In this document: positions 1 through 8,858 of the stretch, in pieces | Layout: every line of letters starts with the position of its first letter | Numbering within the stretch: position 1 is the first letter of the stretch | NCBI GenBank assembly: GCA_902826605.1 | Contig: CADEFM010000008.1 | Coordinates: 124,001-188,000 of the forward strand | Length of the DNA: 64,000 bases | From: an uncultured Acidobacteriota bacterium | GTDB lineage: Bacteria > Acidobacteriota > Terriglobia > Bryobacterales > Bryobacteraceae | Direction: 5' to 3' | The notes under the pieces: generated by a model | Databases searched by the model: none | What the model was told of the DNA's origin: nothing | What the model saw: the letters and a program-made list of their open reading frames with translations, nothing else | Position numbers and translations under genes: made by a program

Positions 1-683
1 AGGAAGACGACCTCAAGTACTTTGCCGGCGCTTTTTTCTACAAGAGTTTCGTGCGCCAGTACGCGGCCGCGCTGGGGGTGAATACGAAGCACCTGGAGCC
101 GCTACTCGCTCCCATCACAGATGCCTCGATTGCGGAGGTTGCCGCCGCCACGGATATCCGGTATGCCTCACGAACCCGCGCTGTCCCCATCGACCGGGCG
201 TCCGTCCGCAGATTGGATCCGTTAGTAGAAGAAACCAACCAGCCCTATTTTTCGCGTCTTCGCATGCGTTGGTCAGTGGCCGCTCTCGCGGTCATGGTGA
301 TGGCCTGTTCCGGATTCTATGCTTGGTGGACACGCGCTCCGGAGACCGCCGCGCCTCCTCCTGCTTCATCAGAAATTCAGACCTCTCGCTCGACCCCTCT
401 GGCCGCGCCAACGGCTATGGTCGAATCCGATCCAGTGCAGCTGACGTTCCTGGCCACCGAACGCACTTGGCTCTCCATCAGCACCAACGGGCGTCAGATT
501 TTCTCGGGATTTCTGCAGCCCTCAGAAAAGAAAACACTCTCGGGAGTGGACTCTGCCACGCTCCGAATCGGCAACGCCGCAGGCATCGAGATCAAATGGA
601 ACGGCAAGCCCCTTGGGCCGATTGGCGCGCGCGGCGAAGTCCGAACAGTTCTGCTGACCCAGCAAAGCTTCGAAATTCTTTAG
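1..683 (+). CDS. RodZ-like HTH/transmembrane protein, 5' partial
   Basis: The reading frame is open from the window edge to the stop at 681-683, so the start lies upstream. The first visible residues (FFYKSFVRQYAAALGV) match the end of the HTH_25 domain of RodZ-type proteins. A charged linker follows, then one transmembrane helix (about 66-85 residues after the internal GTG at 51), a Pro/Ala-rich spacer and a C-terminal beta-rich domain (LTFLATERTWLSISTNGRQI) like DUF4115. RodZ links MreB to the cell envelope in rods; this family also includes shorter acidobacterial relatives whose job is not proven. An internal GTG at 51 could be mistaken for the start, but the homology continues upstream of it. 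Confidence 0.75.
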   Translation, partial: EDDLKYFAGAFFYKSFVRQYAAALGVNTKHLEPLLAPITDASIAEVAAATDIRYASRTRAVPIDRASVRRLDPLVEETNQPYFSRLRMRWSVAALAVMVMACSGFYAWWTRAPETAAPPPASSEIQTSRSTPLAAPTAMVESDPVQLTFLATERTWLSISTNGRQIFSGFLQPSEKKTLSGVDSATLRIGNAAGIEIKWNGKPLGPIGARGEVRTVLLTQQSFEIL

Positions 684-695
684 CGGCCACACGAG

Positions 696-944
696 TCACT
701 TTCGCTTAGATGGCGCTTCCGCGGATTTCTTGCCCTGACTGCGCGGTTTGTAGCCGTCCAGAGAGCGGTGATCCCGAAAGTATTCCCCCGCTTCGTTCAG
801 CGCTCGCGAATCGGGCGGATGGCATACTTCGCAACTCTGTTTCAGGCGGCGCGTGTATTCAGGCTTGGCGGCAGCCGGAATTGTGCTCCACAGACTCGCG
901 GTAACCAGTACTCCGGCAGGCACGGCGAATTTTATCCAGGACAT
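696..944 (-). CDS. small secreted c-type cytochrome-like protein (CxxCH)
   Basis: This 82-residue protein has an N-terminal hydrophobic segment ending in AAA, consistent with export, and a single haem-binding motif CEVCH at residues 38-42 followed by a short charged tail. It is too short for a full mono-haem cytochrome fold, so it may be a domain stub or a decahaem-like electron-transfer accessory; its function is unknown. I chose the ATG at 944 because the hydrophobic signal begins right after it and a TAAAAT hexamer (minus strand, 955-960) ends 10 nt upstream. Two earlier in-frame ATGs (953, 974) are possible. It converges with the RodZ-like gene. Confidence 0.65.
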   Translation of the reverse strand: MSWIKFAVPAGVLVTASLWSTIPAAAKPEYTRRLKQSCEVCHPPDSRALNEAGEYFRDHRSLDGYKPRSQGKKSAEAPSKRK

Positions 945-954
945 GGCGATCATT

Positions 955-960
955 ATTTTA
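955..960 (-). promoter_or_regulatory. -10-like box TAAAAT close to a start codon
   Basis: TAAAAT on the minus strand ends 10 nt before the ATG at 944 and no Shine-Dalgarno lies between them. No good -35 is visible. It fits a near-leaderless transcript but is a short match. Confidence 0.3.
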
Positions 961-995
961 GCGTGCAGGTCCATGTGGTTTACCGGCAGGTTCCG

Positions 996-1217
996 CTACA
1001 GCCCGGCGATCTTGCGGTTCGCCAATTGGATGAGCTTGTCGCAGCATCCGCTCATATGCACGGTGACATCGCGCAGAGTCGCCCCCAGGAAACGCACCCG
1101 GGGGGACTGATGATGATCTGGGCAGCGGAGATCGCCAATCTTGCGCACGGTGCGGTCTTTGAAGTCCTCAACGGCTTCGCGCGGGCTGCTCTGAATCGCC
1201 GGGATCACAAAAATCAT
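996..1217 (-). CDS. conserved-looking hypothetical protein, 73 aa
   Basis: The small reading frame starts with ATG at 1217 and has coding-like composition: mixed charged and hydrophobic residues, two Cys near the C-terminus (SGCCDKLIQL) and one more Cys at about residue 32. I do not recognise the family. It lies just upstream of, and on the same strand as, the small cytochrome-like gene (gap about 50 nt), so the two may be co-transcribed. It diverges from dnaG across about 145 bp. No signal peptide or membrane segment is visible. Confidence 0.45.
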   Translation of the reverse strand: MIFVIPAIQSSPREAVEDFKDRTVRKIGDLRCPDHHQSPRVRFLGATLRDVTVHMSGCCDKLIQLANRKIAGL

Positions 1218-1320
1218 TTTAGCTCATGAATGTTTTTTATGCACGTGCCATACTTTCATTGTCGGCGTCCGCAACGCACCCCCTCCCCCGTGTATGCAGA
1301 TCAGGCAAGATGAAATATGC

Positions 1321-1342
1321 GCCCGCGTTCACACGCGCGGGC
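1321..1342 (+). other. GC-rich stem-loop ahead of dnaG
   Basis: GCCCGCG (1321-1327) pairs with CGCGGGC (1336-1342) across an 8-nt loop, ending 21 nt before the dnaG ATG. No T-run follows, so it is not a standard intrinsic terminator. In enterobacteria a terminator sits ahead of dnaG in the rpsU-dnaG-rpoD operon; whether this hairpin damps dnaG expression is inference. Confidence 0.4.
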
Positions 1343-1363
1343 AGTGACTGGAGTCCGGGAGCG

Positions 1364-3163
1364 ATGGATTTCGTCGAGCAAGTTAAATCCGCGATCGATA
1401 TCGTGAAAGTCGCCGGGGACTACGTACGCCTGCGGCGTATGGGCTCCACCGGCCGCTATATAGGGTTGTGCCCGTTCCATCAAGAAAAAACGCCTTCCTT
1501 CAACGTCCATCAGAATCGCCAGTTCTACAAATGTTTCGGCTGCAACGCGGGCGGCGATGCACTGAAATTCGTCATGGAAATCGAGGGGCTGACTTTTCCC
1601 GAGGCGCTGAAGATGCTGGCCGAGCGCCACGGAATTCCCATTCCCAAGCGCAACGATTTTTCCGACGCCGATTCCCGTCTGCGCGGCGCACTGATGGAAA
1701 TGCACACCATCGCGGCGGAGATGTACCAATCCGCGTTGCATGGTGCGGAAGGCGCGGATGCGAGAGCTTATTTAGCTCGACGCGGCGTGAATCAGGATTT
1801 GATCGAAATCTTTGCGTTAGGCGTCTCTGATTCAAGTGGCCAAGCGCTCACACGCAAACTGACCGCGCAGGGATTTTCCCCAGAACAGATGGAAGCCTCC
1901 GGTTTAGTTCGACGCCGCAATGAGGGGTCGGGATACTACGACGCTTTCCGCGGACGCCTGATGTTTCCCATTCACAATGAATCGGGCAAGGTGATCGCGT
2001 TCGGCGGACGAGCCATGCGTGATGGCGACGAGCCGAAATATTTGAACTCGCCAGAGACGCCCATCTACCGAAAAACGTGGACGCTGTACAATTTGCATCG
2101 CGCCCGCGACGGCATGCGCAAGGCATCGCGTGCCGTGCTGGTAGAAGGATATATGGACGTGATCGGCGTCAACATGGCCGGAGTCAAGGAAGTGGTAGCC
2201 ACATGCGGGACCGCGCTCACCAACCAGCAGGTGCGCACTATTCACCGCCACTCAGATAATGTGATTTTGAATTTCGATCCCGATACCGCTGGCGCCAATG
2301 CCGCCGAGCGCGCCATTCAATTGTTGCTCGATGAAGGACTGCACATACGGGTGCTATCGCTGGGTGATGCTGCGTCGGAACTGAAGCTGGACCCCTTCGA
2401 GTTCGTCAAACAGAGAGGACCCGAAGCCTACCGCGCGGCGCTCGAAGCCTCCAGCGGATATTTCCATTGGCTGGCGGACCGAGCGCGGGGAAGGTTCGAC
2501 ATGCGCTCAGCGGAGGGCCGCATGGACGCATTCAAGTTTCTGCTTCCGGCGGTGCAGAAAATTTCCGGGAACCTGGAGCGCGCGGCCGTGGCCAACGACA
2601 TAGCTGGATACTTGGGCGTGGACCCGGGCCTGGTGTTGGACCAGTTTAAGAAGGCCGCGACGGCTCGCCGCGCACCGCTCCCTGCCGCTCCGACGCGCGT
2701 CGAAATCCCGGCCCCGGAACGTATCTTATTAAATGCCCTTTTGAACAGCGAGGAAACTCGCCAACGCATTTTGCCTCGCCTGCCTGCGGCCGCAGAGGAA
2801 GTGTTTGTCGCGCATGAGATATTTCAGGCGCTGAGGCATATGTCCGAGGACGGTGGTGTGCTCCCGTTCGCGGCTCTGGATGCCCGCCTTTCAGAGCCCG
2901 GTCGCGCCCTACTGCACGCAGCTGCCTCTGCCGATGAGATTGGTGATGACGCAGCGTGCCTGGCTCAGGCCGAGGCCTGTTTGCGGCGTCTGGAGGAAGA
3001 CTCCCGTCGGCGCCATCTCGACGACTTGCGGTCTCGTGTGAAATCAGCCGAACGCGAAGGCGATATGCAGCAAGCACTAACGTGGATGGCCGAACTCAGC
3101 CGTTTGGAGCGCGATGCAATCGAAGCGCGCGCCATTGCCGGGGCAAGCGGTGTTGTAAACTAA
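1364..3163 (+). CDS. dnaG: DNA primase
   Basis: DnaG makes RNA primers for Okazaki fragments at the replication fork. The 599-residue protein opens with the zinc-binding domain (CPFH at 36-39, CFGC at 57-60). The catalytic core follows with the Toprim glutamate in AVLVEGYMDVIG and the acidic pair in NFDPDTAGANA. A C-terminal helicase-binding-type region of about 150 residues completes it. The ATG at 1364 begins the family-typical MDFVEQVKSAIDIV and has GGGAG just upstream; the frame is open a further 46 codons upstream but that part has no homology. rpoD follows on the same strand after about 100 bp, giving a dnaG-rpoD unit without rpsU. Confidence 0.97.
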   Translation: MDFVEQVKSAIDIVKVAGDYVRLRRMGSTGRYIGLCPFHQEKTPSFNVHQNRQFYKCFGCNAGGDALKFVMEIEGLTFPEALKMLAERHGIPIPKRNDFSDADSRLRGALMEMHTIAAEMYQSALHGAEGADARAYLARRGVNQDLIEIFALGVSDSSGQALTRKLTAQGFSPEQMEASGLVRRRNEGSGYYDAFRGRLMFPIHNESGKVIAFGGRAMRDGDEPKYLNSPETPIYRKTWTLYNLHRARDGMRKASRAVLVEGYMDVIGVNMAGVKEVVATCGTALTNQQVRTIHRHSDNVILNFDPDTAGANAAERAIQLLLDEGLHIRVLSLGDAASELKLDPFEFVKQRGPEAYRAALEASSGYFHWLADRARGRFDMRSAEGRMDAFKFLLPAVQKISGNLERAAVANDIAGYLGVDPGLVLDQFKKAATARRAPLPAAPTRVEIPAPERILLNALLNSEETRQRILPRLPAAAEEVFVAHEIFQALRHMSEDGGVLPFAALDARLSEPGRALLHAAASADEIGDDAACLAQAEACLRRLEEDSRRRHLDDLRSRVKSAEREGDMQQALTWMAELSRLERDAIEARAIAGASGVVN

Positions 3164-3265
3164 TGGCGAACGGGATGAGTGGGGCTTCTCCATGGCGGGT
3201 TGTTGCCGCGCGGTGTTTCCGGTTGCGGGCCGGCTTCCGCGTTAGGAAAGGTTGCTAGAAATAAA

Positions 3266-4942
3266 GTGGCAGGCCAGGAAAAATTCAGTCCTCTGCAGGA
3301 CCTGATGGCGGCGGGCAAGCAGAAGGGCTATGTGCTGTACGACGAAGTCAATGACCTGCTCACCGAAGATTTTCCAGGTGGCCGGGAACTCGAAGATCTG
3401 CTGACCGGTCTGGATACCGCAGGCGTCGAGATCCTGGAAGAACCCAAACTCGATTTCGAGAAAAAGCCCGAAGAAGCCGAGCCCGAAGACCTCGCCGAGT
3501 TGGAACTGGGCCAGGACACCGGAGAAAAAACCAATGATCCCGTGCGCATGTACTTGCGCGAAATGGGCTCGGTTCCGCTGCTTACGCGCGAAGGCGAAAT
3601 CGAACTTGCCAAACGCATCGAACGTGGACAGTTCGCTGTGCGCAAGGCGCTATCGCGCTCGCCTCTCTTGATTCGCGAAATTCTGGCGATCCCGGAGATG
3701 CTTGCCAAAGACCCTGGTCCGGTGCGCGACATTCTGGTGGTGCCGGACCTGGTGACGTCCGATGAAGAAGTGACGGAACAGGCCGCCGAGTTGGTTGCTA
3801 CGATTGAGGAAATCGGCAAGTATTACAAGAAAGCCCAGCAGTTTCGTCAGAAACTGCAAGCCGTATCGCGCGGTATGAAGCCCAAGGAACACCGTAAACT
3901 GCGGTGGGGTCTGGCGCGCACGATGGTGGCGATTTCCCGGCTGATTCGCGGCATTCAATTCAGTTCCTCCATGCGCAGGACGTTGGCCGGAAGTCTGCGC
4001 CGCGTGGTGGAAGAGCTCAAACCGGTGGAGCGCGACATCGCGCGTATGCAGCGCAGACTGGAAGCGCCTGGACAAACCACGACCGTCCGCAAGGACATGC
4101 GCCAGCGCAGCCAGCAGATTCAGAAACTCGAAGAGGAATCCGGCGCCAGCTCAGCCGAATTGCGGCGCACGCTACAGATCGTGGAGCGGGGGGAGCAGGA
4201 AGCCGAAACGGCCAAAAAGCAGCTTATCGAGGCAAATCTCCGGCTGGTGGTCTCCATCGCCAAACGCTATACCAATCGCGGCTTGCAGTTCCTGGATTTG
4301 ATCCAGGAAGGCAACATCGGGTTAATGAAGGCCGTGGACAAATTCGATTATTTGCGCGGATATAAATTTTCGACCTACGCCACGTGGTGGGTGCGGCAGG
4401 CGATTACGCGCGCCATCGCGGATCAGGCACGCACCATTCGTATTCCCGTGCATATGATCGAAACCATCAACAAGCTGGTGCGTATGCAACGCCAGATGCA
4501 GCAGGATCTGGGTCGCGAACCTACCACGGAGGAGATGGCTGAAAAAATGGAGTTGCCCGTGGGTAAGGTGCGCAAAGTGATGCGCATTGCCCAGGAGCCG
4601 ATTTCACTCGAGACGCCGGTGGGCGAAGAAGATGAATCGCATCTTGGCGATTTCATCATCGACAGGCGCGTGGTGTCGCCTTCGGAAGCGGTGATCAACC
4701 TGAATTTGCGCGAGCAAACCGCCGAAGTGCTCAAAACGCTCAGCCCGCGCGAAGAGAAGATCATTAAAATGCGCTTCGGCCTGCAGGACGGCAGCGAACA
4801 CACACTGGAAGAGGTAGGCCAGCACTTCGCCGTCACCCGCGAACGCATCCGCCAGATTGAAGCGAAGGCGCTGCGAAAATTGCGCCATCCTAGCCGCAGT
4901 CATCGCTTGCGCGCGTTTCTAGACGCCACCGCGCACGATTAA
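3266..4942 (+). CDS. rpoD: primary sigma factor RpoD (sigma-70)
   Basis: This is the vegetative sigma factor that directs RNA polymerase to housekeeping promoters. Region 1.1 ([20 protein letters not shown]), region 1.2 ([16 protein letters not shown]), region 2 ([18 protein letters not shown]), region 3 and the region 4.2 helix-turn-helix ([17 protein letters not shown]) are all present. Between 1.2 and 2 there is a large non-conserved insert as in other group 1 factors. The start is uncertain: GTG at 3266 fits family length (558 aa), and a GTG at 3179 would add 29 residues without homology. It lies directly downstream of dnaG and converges with a kinase gene. Confidence 0.96.
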   Translation: MAGQEKFSPLQDLMAAGKQKGYVLYDEVNDLLTEDFPGGRELEDLLTGLDTAGVEILEEPKLDFEKKPEEAEPEDLAELELGQDTGEKTNDPVRMYLREMGSVPLLTREGEIELAKRIERGQFAVRKALSRSPLLIREILAIPEMLAKDPGPVRDILVVPDLVTSDEEVTEQAAELVATIEEIGKYYKKAQQFRQKLQAVSRGMKPKEHRKLRWGLARTMVAISRLIRGIQFSSSMRRTLAGSLRRVVEELKPVERDIARMQRRLEAPGQTTTVRKDMRQRSQQIQKLEEESGASSAELRRTLQIVERGEQEAETAKKQLIEANLRLVVSIAKRYTNRGLQFLDLIQEGNIGLMKAVDKFDYLRGYKFSTYATWWVRQAITRAIADQARTIRIPVHMIETINKLVRMQRQMQQDLGREPTTEEMAEKMELPVGKVRKVMRIAQEPISLETPVGEEDESHLGDFIIDRRVVSPSEAVINLNLREQTAEVLKTLSPREEKIIKMRFGLQDGSEHTLEEVGQHFAVTRERIRQIEAKALRKLRHPSRSHRLRAFLDATAHD

Positions 4943-4971
4943 CCGATTCCCTGCCGCGTGGGGCGGATCGC

Positions 4972-6696
4972 TTATGGCCAATCGATATTTTTTTGGCTGA
5001 TCACGCCGTCTCGGATCTCCACGGCGAACTCCTGGCGCTCGGTACCCTTTAGCACCTGCACGCGGTGCTGCCCGACGGGAAGCGCGATGCTCGCCGGAGT
5101 TTTGGCCGCCTGTTCCTGTCCGTCAATCACGATGGCGAGTCCCGGAGGAGTGGTCGCCAGCGTCAGCGTGCCGGATGTCGCTTCCAAATTCACAATCAGC
5201 CCAGAATCGTTCGGCAATGTGAACACGCGCTGCGTTTCGCGGAAGCCTTCACGGCGCACCGTGAGCGTGTGGCGGCCGAGAGATAGATTGATCGCGCACG
5301 GACTAATACAGCGCGAGTCCGCGTTACCGTCGAACACCGCCTCGGCTCCTTCCGGGTTGGTGGTCAATTGAAAAGTCGCCTCCGTCGGCGCGGGCGGGCG
5401 GGCGGGCGGAAGGATTTTGGCTGGAACCGAAGTGGATGCCGGCGGCGAAACCGCTGGCGGCGCCGGGGCTGCATTCTCCACCACTGGTTCGTTGATCGCG
5501 ATTTGTTCCGCCGGCGCAGGAGCTGGAGTTTCGCGATCTCCCTGCATCATGAAAAACAATCCCGCCCCGAGCGCAACTCCGGCGGCCGCCATGCCGATCC
5601 ACAATCCCGCGCGGCTCCGTGAAGGGGGCGCTGAATCCGCAGAAGCGGAGGGATACGTCGGTTCCATCGCAGGCAGTGGTTTGATGTCGGCAACAATGGG
5701 CTCCACCGTTTTCTCCATCGCCCCGTGGGTCATCGGCGGCGCGACCGCTTCGCCACCCGGCGGCGCTGCAATGGTCTCAGCCATCGTTTCCTGCATGGTC
5801 GTCGAGAATTCCTGCGAGATCCCCGTGGGCATATTGTGGCTCGCCCCCCGCGGCAGCGGCATCCAATGATCGGAAGCATTGAGTGCCGCGCCCAGCGCGT
5901 TCACGAATTCTACGCAGGCAGGGTAGCGTTGCTCCGGATTCTTAGCCATCGCCTTTTGCATGACGGACTGCACTACCGGCATCAATGTTGAGTTCAGGCG
6001 ATGCGGCGGCACGAAATCTTCGCGTACAATCTTGAACATCAGAGTCGTCAGATGCTCGGCCACAAAAGGCTTTTCGCCAGTCAGGATTTCGTAGGCGATC
6101 ACCGCAAGCGCGAACTGATCCGTGCGGCCGCTGACCGCGCCGCCTTGAATCTGCTCGGGGGCCATATAGGTTGGCGTGCCCAGGATGGTGCCGGCCTGCG
6201 TCATTTGTTGCGAAACGATTTTGGCGACGCCGAAATCGGTGATCTTGGCCGTGCCATCCTCATGCACCATAATGTTGGCGGGCTTGATGTCACGGTGAAT
6301 GATGCCTTTTTTATGCGCATAGTCGAGCGCAATGGCCACCTGGCGCAGGATGCTCAGCAGGGTCTCGCCATCGGGGGACTGCTCAGCCTTCAACTGCACT
6401 TCCAGCGGCGGACCGTTGACCATCTCCATGAAGATATAAGCCATGCCGTTTTCTTCGGCGATATCGTAAATGGTGACGATGTTGGGATGCGAGAGGATGC
6501 CTGCGGATTGGGCCTCCCGAAACAAGCGATCCCGCAGGCGCTGGCGTTCGGATGGATCGGTGAGGGCGTCCAGGCGTATGCTCTTGATCGCGATCAGGCG
6601 GCCAATGGAGGGATCCTGCGCCTTGTACACCACACCCATGGCGCCCTTGCCTAACTCGCCTAGAATTTTGTAGCGCCCGATCTGTTCTAGCATCAT
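4972..6696 (-). CDS. transmembrane Ser/Thr protein kinase with PEGA repeats
   Basis: The cytoplasmic N-terminal kinase domain (about residues 8-270) has every key residue: the glycine loop GELGKGAMG (13-21), Lys38, Glu61, HRDIKPAN (134-141) and DFG (154-156). A Pro/Ala-rich linker leads to one membrane helix (GLWIGMAAAGVALGAGLFF), a second Pro-rich stretch, and two PEGA-type beta domains outside (NPEGAEAVFDGN and TPPGLAIVIDGQ). This Hanks-type layout is common in Acidobacteriota and is expected to sense an envelope signal; the substrate is unknown. The start MMLEQIGRYKILGELG at 6696 agrees with the family. It is a single gene between rpoD and the DinB pair. Confidence 0.95.
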   Translation of the reverse strand: MMLEQIGRYKILGELGKGAMGVVYKAQDPSIGRLIAIKSIRLDALTDPSERQRLRDRLFREAQSAGILSHPNIVTIYDIAEENGMAYIFMEMVNGPPLEVQLKAEQSPDGETLLSILRQVAIALDYAHKKGIIHRDIKPANIMVHEDGTAKITDFGVAKIVSQQMTQAGTILGTPTYMAPEQIQGGAVSGRTDQFALAVIAYEILTGEKPFVAEHLTTLMFKIVREDFVPPHRLNSTLMPVVQSVMQKAMAKNPEQRYPACVEFVNALGAALNASDHWMPLPRGASHNMPTGISQEFSTTMQETMAETIAAPPGGEAVAPPMTHGAMEKTVEPIVADIKPLPAMEPTYPSASADSAPPSRSRAGLWIGMAAAGVALGAGLFFMMQGDRETPAPAPAEQIAINEPVVENAAPAPPAVSPPASTSVPAKILPPARPPAPTEATFQLTTNPEGAEAVFDGNADSRCISPCAINLSLGRHTLTVRREGFRETQRVFTLPNDSGLIVNLEATSGTLTLATTPPGLAIVIDGQEQAAKTPASIALPVGQHRVQVLKGTERQEFAVEIRDGVISQKNIDWP

Positions 6697-6789
6697 GAGG
6701 TTGCGCGTGGTTTGAAACCAGTTTAGCGCAATCCGTTTGTACTATCTGCGATCCTGAGCGTCGCCTTATTCACAGGCATCGCCGCAAGG

Positions 6790-6795
6790 TACAAT
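6790..6795 (+). promoter_or_regulatory. -10 box TACAAT ahead of the first dinB-like gene
   Basis: TACAAT ends 9 nt before the ATG at 6805. A TTCACA -35-like hexamer sits at 6769-6774, giving a short 15-nt spacer. No Shine-Dalgarno is seen, which suggests a nearly leaderless message. Confidence 0.4.
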
Positions 6796-6804
6796 AACGC
6801 TGTT

Positions 6805-7305
6805 ATGAAAATTAGCGACACCCTAATCCCTGAATTCGATCACGAGGCGGCCACAACTCGCAAGACTTTGGAGCGTGTTGCCGAAGACAAGTTCGGCTGG
6901 ACGCCACACGAAAAATCCATGACATTAGGGCGCCTCGCCTGCCACGTCGCGGAGCTTCCTTACTTTGGGACGGCGGTAGCCAAATCCGACTCGATGGACT
7001 TCGCCAAGGGCGACTATAAGGAACTAAAGGCCACCAATCGCCAGGAACTGCTGGATCAATACGACACCATCGTCAAAGACACACGCGCGGCGATCGCCGG
7101 CATGAGCGATGAAGAGATGATGAAGTCCTGGTCCCTGCAGAACAATGGAAGCACCCTCATCACCATGCCCAAGGTGGCGGTGCTCCGCAGCTTCATGATG
7201 AATCACTGGATCCATCATCGCGGCCAATTATCGGTCTATCTGCGCTTGACCGGATCGTCTGTTCCCTCGATCTATGGGCCCAGCGCGGACGAAGGCATGA
7301 TATAG
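6805..7305 (+). CDS. DinB-family protein, copy 1
   Basis: This 166-residue four-helix protein belongs to the DinB/YfiT-like superfamily. It carries the metal-binding pattern of the family: a His in the first helix bundle (CHVAELP) and the C-terminal NHWIHHRGQLSVYLR. Some relatives are metal-dependent thiol transferases or damage-inducible proteins; the substrate here is unknown. The end reads VPSIYGPSADEG, the same as its neighbour at 7323, so the two are a tandem duplication 17 bp apart and surely one transcript. Confidence 0.9.
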   Translation: MKISDTLIPEFDHEAATTRKTLERVAEDKFGWTPHEKSMTLGRLACHVAELPYFGTAVAKSDSMDFAKGDYKELKATNRQELLDQYDTIVKDTRAAIAGMSDEEMMKSWSLQNNGSTLITMPKVAVLRSFMMNHWIHHRGQLSVYLRLTGSSVPSIYGPSADEGMI

Positions 7306-7322
7306 CAAAGGAGATAATTTCA

Positions 7323-7832
7323 ATGCCAATCAGTGCAGCTTTACTTCCTGAATTCGATCGTGAAATCGCGACAGCCCGGACTGTCATCGAACGTCTGCCA
7401 GAAGATAAATACGGTTGGGCCCCGCATGAAAAATCGATGAAGGCGGGCCGCCTGGCCTCGCATATCGCCGAGATGACGAATTGGGGCACCGTGACCATGC
7501 ACCAGGACTCCATTGACGTAGCGCCGGTGGGAGGGCCGCCGATGGAGTCCCTCAACGCGAGTTCCAAAGCCGAGCTACTGGAAGCGTTCGACAAGAACGC
7601 CGCCGCCTGCCGCGCGGCGATCGCCGGCGGCAGCGATGAAAGCTTCATGAAACCCTGGAGCTTGCTGAGCGGTGGAAAGACCTTGATGACAATGCCAAAG
7701 GTCGTAGTGATGCGCAACTTCGTGCTCAACCACATTATCCATCACCGCGGTCAGTTGTCGGTGTACCTGCGCATGGTGGGAGCCAAAGTGCCGTCGATTT
7801 ATGGTCCCAGCGCAGACGAAGGGTCGATGTAG
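7323..7832 (+). CDS. DinB-family protein, copy 2
   Basis: This is a 169-residue paralogue of the preceding gene with the same opening (LLPEFDREIATARTVIE), a His at SHIAEM, the C-terminal NHIIHHRGQLSVYLRM and the end VPSIYGPSADEG. A good AAAGGAG lies 8-10 nt before its ATG, unlike copy 1, so its translation probably depends on the shared mRNA. The sequences diverge most in the middle, suggesting the copies now act on different substrates. Both are complete and show no sign of decay. Confidence 0.9.
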   Translation: MPISAALLPEFDREIATARTVIERLPEDKYGWAPHEKSMKAGRLASHIAEMTNWGTVTMHQDSIDVAPVGGPPMESLNASSKAELLEAFDKNAAACRAAIAGGSDESFMKPWSLLSGGKTLMTMPKVVVMRNFVLNHIIHHRGQLSVYLRMVGAKVPSIYGPSADEGSM

Positions 7833-7902
7833 TAGCTCCGCTGAAAGCCACGCTTGCGCTACCACGAGAACGGGCGTACCCTCGGTGAAGAGGACTTGTT
7901 CT

Positions 7903-8823
7903 ATGAGATTCCTTAACTGCATTTTTTGTGCGCTCTTAGTGGTTGCGACAACTCTGCCGATCTATGCTCAGCGCGGCGGTGGCGGCGGAGGACGCGGCGG
8001 CGGTGGTGGTGGCTTCCGAGGCGGTATGGGCGGCGGCGGTGGCTTCCGAGGCGGTATGGGCGGCGGCAGTTTCCGCGGAGGCATGGGCGGTGGCGGATTT
8101 CGGGGCGGTAACGGCGGCAGTTTTCGCGGTGGCGGGGGTAGTTTCTTCGGCGGTGGACGCAATTTTAGCGGCGGAGGCTTCCGAGGCGGCAATGGCTTTC
8201 GCAGTGGCGGGTTCGGAAGTGGTTTTCGCGGCGGCCTGAACCGTGGTTTCCGTGGAGGTTTCGCGTATCGCGGCTATGGCGGGCGTGGGTTCTATGGCTC
8301 GCGCTACTACGGTGGAGGGTACCGATATCCGGGCTACTATGGGCGCGGCTTCGGATACTGGGGTTACCCGTACGGCGGATACCTAGGCTATTCCGGCTAC
8401 TATGATCCCTGCTACGATCCCTACTACGGTTATATCTGCGGCGGCGGATATGGTTATGGATACGGATACGGATACGGAATTAGCTACAATCCAGGCGCCG
8501 TCAACGATCCAAACTACATCTCCTCCGATATCGGGCAAGACGACGGCGTCGTGGTGAATCAGAATTTTCAGCCACAGACAGCCCAGCCCACAATGATACA
8601 GGCGCCTGCAAGCCAGAGTTCCTTCTATCGTCAAGCGGATTTTTATCTGATTGCATTCCAGGATCACAGCATCCGGGCGGCCCTATCCTATTCGGTGGAT
8701 GGCAATGAGATCCGGTGGGTCACGCGTGATCACGAAGAGCGCTCAGCGCCACTTGATACGGTCGACCTTCAATTCAGCCAGCAGATTAACCGGGACCGCC
8801 GGGTGGACTTCCGGCTGCCTTAA
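7903..8823 (+). CDS. secreted glycine-rich repeat protein
   Basis: The 306-residue protein has a clear signal peptide (MRFLNCIFCALLVVATTLPIYA, written in two parts: MRFLNCIFCA and LLVVATTLPIYA) and then about 100 residues of Gly/Arg/Phe repeats (GGGFRGGMG and variants). A Tyr/Gly-rich segment follows (YGYGYGYGYG), and a compact C-terminal domain of about 70 residues with a QADFYLIAFQDHSIRAALSY start. The Gly-rich part is low complexity and says little about function; the C-terminal domain looks folded and recurs in soil bacteria as an unknown domain. The ATG at 7903 is chosen for the signal peptide and an upstream AAGAGG. Surface or matrix attachment is an inference. Confidence 0.85.
   Translation: MRFLNCIFCALLVVATTLPIYAQRGGGGGGRGGGGGGFRGGMGGGGGFRGGMGGGSFRGGMGGGGFRGGNGGSFRGGGGSFFGGGRNFSGGGFRGGNGFRSGGFGSGFRGGLNRGFRGGFAYRGYGGRGFYGSRYYGGGYRYPGYYGRGFGYWGYPYGGYLGYSGYYDPCYDPYYGYICGGGYGYGYGYGYGISYNPGAVNDPNYISSDIGQDDGVVVNQNFQPQTAQPTMIQAPASQSSFYRQADFYLIAFQDHSIRAALSYSVDGNEIRWVTRDHEERSAPLDTVDLQFSQQINRDRRVDFRLP
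7995..8130 (+). repeat. in-frame DNA repeats encoding GGFRGGMGGG
   Basis: A unit of about 30 bp (ggtggcttccgaggcggta and relatives) recurs nearly exactly at about 8009 and 8039, then in degenerate form to 8130. The near-identity at DNA level means recent slippage or unequal exchange inside the glycine-rich gene. Confidence 0.6.
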
Positions 8824-8858
8824 GGCGAGCGCTGCTAAACTAAGGTTTTCAGCGCCTC

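Noticed and set aside
4943..4971. possible terminator between rpoD and the kinase gene
   Set aside because: Only a 4-bp stem can be drawn; the T-run at 4987-4993 is inside the kinase coding region.
7968..8192. proline-rich minus-strand frame
   Set aside because: It is the complement of the glycine-rich repeats (GGC/GCC), so its Pro-rich peptide is an artefact.
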